Positions 51,895 to 60,236 of a stretch of DNA of 64,000 bases are shown here, in pieces. The translations under genes and the position numbers were made by a program. Numbering within the stretch: position 1 is the first letter of the stretch; every line of letters begins with the position of its first letter. The notes under the pieces were generated by a model, which ran no database searches, had not been told where the DNA came from, and saw nothing but the letters and a program-made list of their open reading frames with translations. This DNA comes from Gramella sp. MT6. GTDB taxonomy: Bacteria > Bacteroidota > Bacteroidia > Flavobacteriales > Flavobacteriaceae. The stretch is from positions 992,001 through 1,056,000 of the forward strand of contig NZ_CP048410.1 of the NCBI RefSeq assembly GCF_019357415.1, written 5' to 3'.

Positions 51895-53139
51895 TCAGCC
51901 TTTTAATTCCTCAGAAGCATCCTCATCGATAAAAATATCCTTCTCTTTTAAATAGATAAGGCCATTATCCTCCTGGTTCAACACTCGTTTTGTCCTCAAA
52001 TAGCGGTTGTAATTGTATTCATCGAAATCTTCAGCCTCAGTATCCATGTTGCTAATGTGAACATCGCCCATAGAATGAATGAACTTATTATCCCCTATCC
52101 ACATTCCTACGTGGATCACTCGTTCTGAAGTAGAATCTGTCGCCGGTCTTCCAAAGAACAAAAGATCTCCCGGTATCAAATTTTCAAAATTCCTGGTGCT
52201 GTCTACCTGTATACCAGTGTGCACCTGCTGGGAAGCATCACGAGGGATCACCATTCCGTTAAGGAAAAATACCGTTTTGGTGAATCCGCTGCAATCTACT
52301 CCTTTTGGAGAAGTTCCTCCCCATAAATATGGCAGTCCCATTAATCTCTTAGAAGTTTCTACCAGGTCTTCCTTTTCCATATCAAGAGAAGAAAGCCAAT
52401 CCAAATAGGGCCTTGCTTCAGACTTCTCTATAAAAGCTTCTCTCCCATCGGGATACTTGACCTTATAAAATCCATTTTCTTCGCTTAAAAGCTCTAAAAT
52501 GTCGCCTGCTACGAGATCTGATACACTCTGAGCATCGCTATCTGCATTTTCATAAGAATTACCGAAAGGTTCGAGGTAAATAAGTTTTTCAGCCGACTTC
52601 CATTGAGAAAATTCTTGCGGAGTTTTACTTGAAAGTCCACCGTAATCAACCCAGCCAAGATAACCATCAGGAGTTTGTACATAAAACCAGCCCCCATCTT
52701 TTTTGTAAACTTTTAAAGGCATTCCTAAAGTAGCCTGAGTGACCAACTGTGCGGAGTGTTTAGGTTCATCCCTCAAATTTGCCACCGATATCTTAACCAC
52801 TCCCATAGTCTTACCTTCCAATCCTTCGTTATCTGGCAACATCCTGATACTATCTGTAAATTCGAGATTCTCAGCTTTCAACTTTTGTTTAAGATCATTC
52901 ACTGCATCAGGAAGGTTTGATTCTCCTCTAAGAACATAAGAATCATCCTTTTTTATGGCTTCAACATCAAAAAGAGCGACACGCTTATCTGGAGCATATT
53001 CCTCACGAACCTCAGCTATGATCATTTCAGATTCATTGATCTCTTCCTTTTCATCTGGTTTATCATTACAGCTTACCAGCGCAAAAACCGTGATTGCTAA
53101 AAATGCTTTCAATTTCATTTCTATATTCATATTTGTCAT
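51895..53139 (-). CDS. YkfC-like NlpC/P60 endopeptidase lipoprotein
   Basis: Probably a gamma-D-glutamyl-diaminopimelate endopeptidase that trims stem peptides. Residues 1-24 end in a lipobox (FALVSC-Asn), so it is a lipoprotein. Two SH3-type domains (residues about 115-270; ISVANLRDEPKHSAQLVTQ and GWVDYGGL) lead to the NlpC/P60 domain, with Cys283 (GVDCSGFTKT) and His343 (RVIHVGMWIG) as catalytic residues and a later polar residue. This is the layout of Bacteroidota YkfC. The start at 53,139 could also be internal (53,130 or 53,118). It lies 2 bases after the epimerase gene. Confidence 0.87.
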   Translation of the reverse strand: MTNMNIEMKLKAFLAITVFALVSCNDKPDEKEEINESEMIIAEVREEYAPDKRVALFDVEAIKKDDSYVLRGESNLPDAVNDLKQKLKAENLEFTDSIRMLPDNEGLEGKTMGVVKISVANLRDEPKHSAQLVTQATLGMPLKVYKKDGGWFYVQTPDGYLGWVDYGGLSSKTPQEFSQWKSAEKLIYLEPFGNSYENADSDAQSVSDLVAGDILELLSEENGFYKVKYPDGREAFIEKSEARPYLDWLSSLDMEKEDLVETSKRLMGLPYLWGGTSPKGVDCSGFTKTVFFLNGMVIPRDASQQVHTGIQVDSTRNFENLIPGDLLFFGRPATDSTSERVIHVGMWIGDNKFIHSMGDVHISNMDTEAEDFDEYNYNRYLRTKRVLNQEDNGLIYLKEKDIFIDEDASEELKG

Positions 53140-53141
53140 AA

Positions 53142-54155
53142 CTAGTTCAATAATTGAGCTCCGGTACCATTCCGATCTGGAAAATGCACCTTTTCATCGT
53201 AGATCTTTACTCCGTCTGCGATATCATTTTTCAGCAACATAGGTCCGTCCATATCCACATAATCTAAAAGTGGAGCAAGCTGGGCGATCGCAGAAATTCC
53301 GATAGTAGACTCGGTCATACAACCAACCATCACCTTCATGCCAAGTTCTCTTGCTTTATAGATCATCCTCTTTCCGGGAGTAATACCTGCACATTTAGTG
53401 AGTTTGATGTTTACCCCATGGAAATAAGGCTTACATTTTTCCACATCGCTTTCAATAATACAACTTTCATCTGCAATTAGAGGTAACCGGGATTTTTTAT
53501 AAAGTACTTCCATTCCCGAAAGATCTTCAGGATGCAGTGGCTGCTCAATAAATTCAACATTTAGATCCTTAAAAGCATTTATGTTTTCTAAAGCCTGATC
53601 CACATCCCATCCGGCATTGGCGTCAACCCTGAAAACCGCATCGCTATGTTTCCGAAGTTCTTTAATGATCTTTACATCTTCATTAGTTCCCAGTTTGATC
53701 TTATATAACGGCCAGGGAAATTCCTGCATTTTGCGAACCATATTTTCCACGGAATCTATACCAATGGTATAATTAGTAAGCGGAATATTGTTCTGGTTTA
53801 GGCCCCATAATTCATAAAGGGGCTTTTCATTGCGTTTTCCATGAAGATCATGGATTGCCATATCCAAAGCGCATTGCGCAAAAGGATTACCATTTAAATG
53901 CGGAAATGTAAGCTCCCAGATCTCCTCGGGAGAATGATGAATATTTTCTTTAAGGATCGGCTCAACAGATCTTATAGAAGCAATCATTTTCTCGACAGTT
54001 ACGCCATAGTAGACCGTAGCCGCAGCTTCTCCATATCCAGTGTAACCGGAATCTGATATCTTAACAATAAGCGTAGGCTGAAAATCACGCGAACCATGAC
54101 TTATGGTGAAGGTGTTTTTCAGTTCAAGATCAAATGATTTATATTCTATTTCCAT
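53142..54155 (-). CDS. L-Ala-D/L-Glu epimerase (YkfB-like, enolase superfamily)
   Basis: Converts L-Ala-D-Glu from murein peptides into L-Ala-L-Glu, for use as nutrient. The 337-residue member of the muconate-lactonising subgroup shows the catalytic Lys pair around LYKIKLG (Lys152-Ile-Lys154), Asp and Glu metal ligands in FRVDANAGWD, EQPLHP and ADESC, and the second catalytic Lys in NIKLTKCAG. Its position next to a YkfC-like enzyme mirrors ykfB-ykfC of Bacillus subtilis, where the pair processes murein tripeptides. The enzyme class is secure; the precise dipeptide is inferred from context. Confidence 0.88.
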   Translation of the reverse strand: MEIEYKSFDLELKNTFTISHGSRDFQPTLIVKISDSGYTGYGEAAATVYYGVTVEKMIASIRSVEPILKENIHHSPEEIWELTFPHLNGNPFAQCALDMAIHDLHGKRNEKPLYELWGLNQNNIPLTNYTIGIDSVENMVRKMQEFPWPLYKIKLGTNEDVKIIKELRKHSDAVFRVDANAGWDVDQALENINAFKDLNVEFIEQPLHPEDLSGMEVLYKKSRLPLIADESCIIESDVEKCKPYFHGVNIKLTKCAGITPGKRMIYKARELGMKVMVGCMTESTIGISAIAQLAPLLDYVDMDGPMLLKNDIADGVKIYDEKVHFPDRNGTGAQLLN

Positions 54156-54215
54156 CTGAAATTATTCTATTAGCCTGAAAAATGCTTGTTAAAACAGTGA
54201 TCCTTGATCAGTGTT

Positions 54216-55664
54216 TTAAATATAAACAGGCTTTTTGTTATACAGAAGCCATAAACCCAGAAATGTGATCGCAGCATTTACCAGTAAGATCTCAAAACCG
54301 AACTGATAACCATTGAACCATTGTTCAGAATTAAAATCCAGAATCACCGAAATGATCGGTGCTAACACACAAACCAGGGGAACCAGTTTATCCTTAACGG
54401 GGCGTTTGGTCATAAGACCAAAGGCAAACAGCCCCAATAAAGGTCCATATGTAAAACCTGCAACTTTGAATACCGCGCTTACTACACTGGAATCATTAAG
54501 ACTATTAAAAATGATGATCACCAGGAACATTAAGAACGTAAAGCCTATATGCACCCATAAACGGGTTCGTTTTTGGTGGGTCTTTTTATTCGAAAGATCC
54601 AGAATGTCCACGCAAAAGGAAGTTGTTAATGCAGTTAAGGCAGAATCTGCACTGGAAAATGCCGCCGCAATGATACCCAGAAGGAACACGATACCGGCCA
54701 GGATACCGAAATGATTCAAAGCCAGTAAAGGATATAGATCATCGCTTCTTTCAGGAATTGGTATCTGTTGATCTATCGCAAATTTATATAGCAGGACTCC
54801 TAGCGCAAGGAATAAGGTGGTAGAAACAAAAAAAGTGATAGAAAACCAGAAGATATTCTTCTGCGCATCCTTTTGATTCTTACAGGTTAGATTTTTCTGC
54901 ATCACGTTTTGATCGAGCCCGTTCATAGCGATCGTAATGAAAATACCAGCCAGAAAGGTCTTATAGAAATTCCTGTCTGAGCGCCAGTCCCAATCGAAAA
55001 TCGTAGACATCTTACTTTCAGAAACCGTAGTGATCAATTCAGAAAAACCAAGGTTCATCTGGTCTGAGATCATCACGATACTTATAACCACAGCGAGCAG
55101 TAAAAAGGTGGTTTGTAAAGTATCTGTCCATACGATCGTTTTAATTCCACCACGGAAAGTATACAGCCATATTAGAAGAATAGTGACCAGAACGGTGACG
55201 AAAAACGGAATTCCAAAAGCGTCGAAAAAGGCGATCTGAAGAACTACGGCAGCCAGGAATAACCTGAAAGATGCGCCGATAGTTTGTGAAATGAGGAAGA
55301 AAACGGAACCGGTATAATAGGACCTTTGTCCAAATCTATCTCTTAAATATTCGTAGATAGAGACCAATCTTAGCTTGTAAAAAAGTGGAATGAGAATAAA
55401 GGCTATGACTGCATAGCCCACCATATTCCCCATCACGAACTGTAAATAGGTCCAGTTTGAATTCCCAACCTCGCCGGGAACAGAAATAAAAGTTACCCCT
55501 GAAAGGGATGCCCCCACCATTCCGTACGCGACCAGGAACCATGGCGATTGCCTGTTTGCAGTAAAAAAGGTATCGTTATCTGCTTTTCTGGAGGTGAAAT
55601 GACTTATCCCCAGCAACACGATGAAATAAACGGCAATAACGCCGAAGACAAGTAATGGGGTCAT
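54216..55664 (-). CDS. Sodium-solute symporter (SSS family)
   Basis: An inner-membrane Na+-coupled transporter of 482 residues with about thirteen transmembrane helices; GVTFISVPGEVGNSNWTY is the conserved sodium-binding region of the first helices, and AAFSSADSALTALTTSFCVD is the family TM8-like signature with Ser residues that bind Na+. It is within the cell-wall locus between the epimerase and GHL10 genes (4 bases from the latter), so the cargo may be an amino sugar, an anhydro-muropeptide or a dipeptide. The cargo cannot be read from sequence alone. Confidence 0.85.
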   Translation of the reverse strand: MTPLLVFGVIAVYFIVLLGISHFTSRKADNDTFFTANRQSPWFLVAYGMVGASLSGVTFISVPGEVGNSNWTYLQFVMGNMVGYAVIAFILIPLFYKLRLVSIYEYLRDRFGQRSYYTGSVFFLISQTIGASFRLFLAAVVLQIAFFDAFGIPFFVTVLVTILLIWLYTFRGGIKTIVWTDTLQTTFLLLAVVISIVMISDQMNLGFSELITTVSESKMSTIFDWDWRSDRNFYKTFLAGIFITIAMNGLDQNVMQKNLTCKNQKDAQKNIFWFSITFFVSTTLFLALGVLLYKFAIDQQIPIPERSDDLYPLLALNHFGILAGIVFLLGIIAAAFSSADSALTALTTSFCVDILDLSNKKTHQKRTRLWVHIGFTFLMFLVIIIFNSLNDSSVVSAVFKVAGFTYGPLLGLFAFGLMTKRPVKDKLVPLVCVLAPIISVILDFNSEQWFNGYQFGFEILLVNAAITFLGLWLLYNKKPVYI

Positions 55665-55668
55665 CTAC

Positions 55669-57300
55669 TTAATTTTTTAATACTATTTCTTTAAAATCGC
55701 TTTGATTACCTAAACGGTCCACTGCGGTTATTCCAATCTTTTCCATAGATCTCTTCTTCTCTCCAACAATATTCTGAAGACTGAAAGCTGTGGTATTTCC
55801 ATCCAATATTTTATAATCCCAATTCCCCTGTTCATATTTGAACCATAACACATATTTAGAGATATCAGCGGGATTATTAACTTCCCAATTCATAAGAAGC
55901 CGGTCTTTTTCTATGGAAGCGTTAAATTGTGGAACTTCCGGCGCGTTATTATCAAGCCACGGACTTGGAGGAACGAGAGCTTTTTTGCGATAAGGACCTT
56001 CCAGTAAACCTTTAGCAAGCATTTCAGATTTCATAAGAGGGCCGATGCTCCAATGCACGGTTCCTTTACTCTCTGGAAGCATTCCCCTGGTGATCATGAT
56101 CTGGTTGATGGTTTCATCAACATTCTTCTCATCTCCTCCCATACCTACATTTATTCCAGGCCAAAGATGCCTGTCCTTGGTATTTTCAGATTCCCACCAT
56201 CCTAATAATTCAGGGAAGCTCTGGCCGTATTGGTTGATCTGCCAATATAACTGCGGAGTAAAATAATCTATCCAGCCTTCATTGAGCCACAGTTTAGCAT
56301 CAGCATAAAGCTTATCATATTGATCATATCCAACAACAGATTGAGGATATCCCGGTCTCCATATCCCGAATGGACTTAAACCGAACTTTACAAAAGGTTT
56401 TTCAGCTTTGATCTTATCGTAGATACGCTTAATGAATTTGTTTACATTATCCCTTCTCCAGTCTGCCCTGGAAAGTTTCCCGTTAGAGTTCTGATAGGCC
56501 AAAAAGGTTTTATCATCAGGGAAATCCTTGCCGTCATTATAAGAATCATATGGATAGAAGTAATCATCAAAATGAACCCCATCTATATCATAGCGTTTCA
56601 CTATGTCCATTACTACTGCTGCGGAATGGTCCTGTGTTTCCTTTTTTGCCGGATCCAGCCACCACATTCCATTGGCTAGTTCTATAGCCAGTTCAGGTCT
56701 TTTTTTAATTATAGAGGTTTCCGTGATCTCACCTCCCGTGGTATGATGAGCACGATATGGATTCAACCAGACATGCAGTTCCAGTCCTCTTTTGTGTGCT
56801 TCAGTTATCCAGAATTCTAAAGGATCGTAATAAGGATCTGGAGCCTTCCCTTGTTTTCCGCTTAGAAAATAAGACCATGGCTCTAGCTCGCTTTCATATA
56901 AAGCATCTGCCTGTGGTCTTACCTGGAAAATCACAGCGTTGAAATTATGAGATTGTAGAAAATCCAGAAGCTTTACAGCCTCCTGTTGCTGTTGATAGGT
57001 AGAAAGCCCACCTTTGCTGGGCCAGTTAATGTTTGCTACGGTCGCAATCCAGGCCGCCCTGAATTCCTCGATATTCAACGGTGTTTGTTTTTTCTCTTTT
57101 TTAGAAATAACAACTTCTTCCCTTGGGGTTTCCTCCGGTTTTTCAGAAGGAATCTCTTCAGGAGTTTCTATTTCCTGTTCAGGTTTATTTTCAACCACCT
57201 CTGGCGTTTGAGGTTTGGAGGGTACGGTGGGTTGCTTAGACTTACAACCATAAACTAAAAAGGCTAGTAATATCAGCAGGATTCCAGATCTTTTAATCAT
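55669..57300 (-). CDS. GHL10 (DUF187) family glycosidase lipoprotein, DigH/YngK-like
   Basis: A TIM-barrel glycosidase-like lipoprotein. Residues 1-18 are a signal ending in the lipobox VYG-Cys19. Residues 20-75 are a Pro/Glu/Lys-rich linker. Residues 78-400 form the GHL10 barrel (EFRAAWIATVANINWPSKGG, LELHVWLNPYRAHHT, DGVHFDDYFYPYD, IDYFTPQLYWQIN). A fibronectin-like tail covers 450-543. E. coli YddW (DigH), of this family, hydrolyses glycan strands from which amidases have removed the peptides, and the cluster here contains an amidase. It precedes the SSS gene by 4 bases. Confidence 0.83.
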   Translation of the reverse strand: MIKRSGILLILLAFLVYGCKSKQPTVPSKPQTPEVVENKPEQEIETPEEIPSEKPEETPREEVVISKKEKKQTPLNIEEFRAAWIATVANINWPSKGGLSTYQQQQEAVKLLDFLQSHNFNAVIFQVRPQADALYESELEPWSYFLSGKQGKAPDPYYDPLEFWITEAHKRGLELHVWLNPYRAHHTTGGEITETSIIKKRPELAIELANGMWWLDPAKKETQDHSAAVVMDIVKRYDIDGVHFDDYFYPYDSYNDGKDFPDDKTFLAYQNSNGKLSRADWRRDNVNKFIKRIYDKIKAEKPFVKFGLSPFGIWRPGYPQSVVGYDQYDKLYADAKLWLNEGWIDYFTPQLYWQINQYGQSFPELLGWWESENTKDRHLWPGINVGMGGDEKNVDETINQIMITRGMLPESKGTVHWSIGPLMKSEMLAKGLLEGPYRKKALVPPSPWLDNNAPEVPQFNASIEKDRLLMNWEVNNPADISKYVLWFKYEQGNWDYKILDGNTTAFSLQNIVGEKKRSMEKIGITAVDRLGNQSDFKEIVLKN

Positions 57301-57309
57301 TTAGGGCAA

Positions 57310-58440
57310 CTATTTATTTTTGAATTTTTTTCTTTCATCATTTATAACTTCCAGCAAACCCTCAGGCTTGTCACCGGATAATCGCCAGAACATGATCCCT
57401 TTCAAATTATTTTCTAAAGCATATTTTGTTTTTTTAGAAACAGAAAGTGAATCGTCATATGTGATGAACTCGCCTTTTTCGGCGTTGTAAATATATGGAG
57501 CCTGAGCTTCAGAATCCCATAAATATTCAAATCCCGGAGAACTTTTTATATAGGCATCTATATCCTTGTAAAGAATGGCTTCCTTGAATTTTCCCGGTTG
57601 ATGAAGTCCGTTTAAAGAATCCTGAACATTTTCGAAAACACGTGCATAAAACGCTGCACCAAGAACGATCTTTTCAGAAGGGATACCCACTGAATCAAGA
57701 TATTTTATCGCTTCATCTGCAGACCTGTTTTGATCTTTTGTTGATAGCAGAGAAGTATGATGACCTGTACTTGTGCTACCTCCGCCAACCATGTCATAGC
57801 TCATCAAATTAACATGATCTACCATAGGCATCACCTTTTTCCATTCGATAGAATTGTCGAGATAATTCCTGAATCCACCGGCGGCGAAACTTATCACCTT
57901 ATCGGGACCCAGAATATTCCTCAACTCTTCCACCAGTAATGTAAAGTTCTGTTTATCTTCAGGCTTAAAAGTATGTCCCTGATAACCAGATATTGCAGGA
58001 TATTCCCAATCCAGGTCTATACCATCTGCATTATATTCTATCAAAATATCCTTAACCGAAGAAGCAAAATCCTCTATTCCCTTTTCAGTAGAAAAAACAT
58101 CTGAACAGGTTTCACAGCCGCCCCATCCTCCTAGCGAAATTAGTACCTTAAGTTCAGGATTAATCTGCTTTTGTTCTTTTAAATAAATGAGCCTTATAGA
58201 ATCTCTTTCATTTACTTTTAGCCGGTTTTCTTCCAAATGAAGAAAACTATAGATGATCTGATCCAGTTGCTTAATTTTTTTGTTCGATATGGAATCTGAA
58301 CCCGTCCAGTAAGCAATTACTTCCAAGTCTTTTTTCTGTACTTGTTTTTGCAGCTCATTCTTGCTATCACCCGATACACTGTTAACACAGGAAGCAGATA
58401 AAATACTTATGCCAGTCAGCAGAATTAAAAGTTTTCTCAT
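57310..58440 (-). CDS. GH18 chitinase-family lipoprotein
   Basis: An endo- or exo-acting beta-1,4-glycosidase on GlcNAc-containing glycans. The catalytic motif DxxDxDxE is exact: Asp139-Gly-Ile-Asp142-Leu-Asp144-Trp-Glu146, with Glu146 the acid. The lipobox is SAS-Cys18, so it is a lipoprotein. VLISLGGWGGCETC (98-112) contains the substrate-binding SxGG motif. No chitin-binding domain is visible, and the 376-residue length equals a bare catalytic domain, leaving murein or a glycoprotein as substrate as likely as crystalline chitin. It lies 9 bases before the GHL10 gene. Confidence 0.88.
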   Translation of the reverse strand: MRKLLILLTGISILSASCVNSVSGDSKNELQKQVQKKDLEVIAYWTGSDSISNKKIKQLDQIIYSFLHLEENRLKVNERDSIRLIYLKEQKQINPELKVLISLGGWGGCETCSDVFSTEKGIEDFASSVKDILIEYNADGIDLDWEYPAISGYQGHTFKPEDKQNFTLLVEELRNILGPDKVISFAAGGFRNYLDNSIEWKKVMPMVDHVNLMSYDMVGGGSTSTGHHTSLLSTKDQNRSADEAIKYLDSVGIPSEKIVLGAAFYARVFENVQDSLNGLHQPGKFKEAILYKDIDAYIKSSPGFEYLWDSEAQAPYIYNAEKGEFITYDDSLSVSKKTKYALENNLKGIMFWRLSGDKPEGLLEVINDERKKFKNK

Positions 58441-58465
58441 CTTTTCTGATTTTATAGAATCCTAA

Positions 58466-58503
58466 ATAAAAAAAGATCGCCAAAAACATATTTGACGATC
58501 TTT
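58466..58503 (-). terminator. Strong terminator between susD and the GH18 gene
   Basis: A long stem (AAAGATCGTCAAA / TTTTGGCGATCTTT, one G-T pair) facing the minus strand, with a T-run beyond. It is placed inside the operon, directly after susD, so transcription into the GH18-to-ykfC genes would be reduced or need its own promoter. Confidence 0.8.
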
Positions 58504-58523
58504 CTTGCTAATCCTAATCTAAA

Positions 58524-60227
58524 TTAATTACCGGCAGACCACCAAAGCTCAGTTCCCTGCTCGTCTGGACCCTGAACCTGTACAGCCGCTTCAAGGTTGG
58601 CTCCATTGGTATTATACTCAATGTTACCATATCTCATTCTTTGTGGATATTCACCATTTAAGGTACCTGCAGCATAGATATCATAATCTGAAACTCCATT
58701 TGCCAGTTCAGCTGGATAACCTGTATCACGCACAATAGCCCAGGCCTCGAATCCATCAGTGTAGGCTGCTAACCATCTCTGGATGGCGATCTTTTCAATA
58801 TTCTCTTCCATACTTCCGTCTAATTGCGCCATTGGCTCGTTGGTAAGGAACTCTGAAATAGCTCCTTCATCTACATTCCATTGAAGCATAGACTGTCTTA
58901 TACCTTCCTGATAAAGCGCCTGTGCGTCTCCAGAACCAAGTCCTTTTACAGCAGCTTCAGCCTGTAAAAAGTTTCCTTCTGCAGCAGTCATTACTACTTC
59001 AGGAGCAATTGGAGCACCGCTATTCTTAGGGTTTACAACCCAGTCTGCAGGTGCAGAGAATAATTCATACTTCACATGCGGATAGATATCGCCATTCAAT
59101 CTGGTTGGCTGTCCTACATAGTAAGTGCCTTCCGCCACAGAAATTGTGATCTCATCTCCAGAGCCACTTTGAGTATATTCTACACCCGCATTATCAAGCT
59201 CTCCAAGGATGAATTCTACATACTTATCAAACAATGCCACGCCATTACCTTCAGTAGGACGTGTAAAAGTTACATCTCCACCAATAATTGGCTCGGCATA
59301 ATGAGGTAATCTTGGATCGTTGTTATCACGCAAATAATCAACTAAAGTTTTACCAACTTTCCATTTAGATCCTAATCCACCGAAGTTATGCCAAACATCT
59401 CCATAGGCCGCATTTCCAAACTGGTCAATTTCAGTATCTTTTTCCATCAAAGCGTTGTCCTCTGCCATGGAAAGTAACGGATTCTGTAAAGCTTCAGAAA
59501 TTGCTGAAGAAGCAAAATCTGCTCCAGATGCTCCCTGGGCCCTTAGAGCCATACGAAGTTTAAGAGTATTGGCCAGTTTTTTCCATTTTTGAAGATCACC
59601 ATTGAAGAACAGGTCGTTTTCAGCCAGTAGCTCCAGACCATCACCAGTAACAGTTGCATCTCCAATGATATCCATTGCCTCGTCAAGTTGTGTGATCACA
59701 CCCTGGTAGATCTCAACCTGGGTATCGAACTTTGGAGTAATGATATCTGGATTTGAAGCTTCTGAATAAGGAACCATTCCAAAAGTATCTGTATACATCT
59801 GGTAATAAAGTCCTTTCATGATAAGACCAATCGCATAGAATTTATCATTCTCCAGTTCTCCTCCAGGTCTCACAAAATTCTGATAAGTACTGAACTTACC
59901 TAAATATCCTGAAATCCAATCGTATGCTGCATCTGTATAACCAACGTTATAGTCGTAAGCTAATCCATCGGTCCACCAGCATCCGTTAAAACCAAAAGTA
60001 AACTGACCTGCAAAACGATCTGCATGGATCAATTGTGCTCTCCAGTAAGGAAATCTATTGGGAGCATAGAGTTCTATCTGTAAACCGGTTAGAAAATATT
60101 TAGCACTTACCTCATCTGAAGTAAAGGCATCCGGTTTGGTATTTATTTCTTCGAAGTCTGAACAACCTGACATACAAAAGACCAAAAGTAGCAGGCTTCG
60201 GCTGACAATTTTTAATATTCCTTTCAT
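58524..60227 (-). CDS. SusD/RagB-like nutrient-binding lipoprotein
   Basis: A surface lipoprotein that delivers glycan fragments to the SusC channel. The lipobox is MSG-Cys22 (FCMSGC). The sequence EINTKPDAFTSDEV and a TPR-rich N-terminal half with WISGYLGKF and ALGLIMKGLYYQMYTD are typical of the SusD-like group. The C-terminal part ends with YDIYAAGTLNGEYPQRMRYG, the late conserved motif. It has 567 residues. It starts 9 bases after the SusC gene, in a susCD pair. Confidence 0.92.
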   Translation of the reverse strand: MKGILKIVSRSLLLLVFCMSGCSDFEEINTKPDAFTSDEVSAKYFLTGLQIELYAPNRFPYWRAQLIHADRFAGQFTFGFNGCWWTDGLAYDYNVGYTDAAYDWISGYLGKFSTYQNFVRPGGELENDKFYAIGLIMKGLYYQMYTDTFGMVPYSEASNPDIITPKFDTQVEIYQGVITQLDEAMDIIGDATVTGDGLELLAENDLFFNGDLQKWKKLANTLKLRMALRAQGASGADFASSAISEALQNPLLSMAEDNALMEKDTEIDQFGNAAYGDVWHNFGGLGSKWKVGKTLVDYLRDNNDPRLPHYAEPIIGGDVTFTRPTEGNGVALFDKYVEFILGELDNAGVEYTQSGSGDEITISVAEGTYYVGQPTRLNGDIYPHVKYELFSAPADWVVNPKNSGAPIAPEVVMTAAEGNFLQAEAAVKGLGSGDAQALYQEGIRQSMLQWNVDEGAISEFLTNEPMAQLDGSMEENIEKIAIQRWLAAYTDGFEAWAIVRDTGYPAELANGVSDYDIYAAGTLNGEYPQRMRYGNIEYNTNGANLEAAVQVQGPDEQGTELWWSAGN

Positions 60228-60236
60228 AATCCTTTT

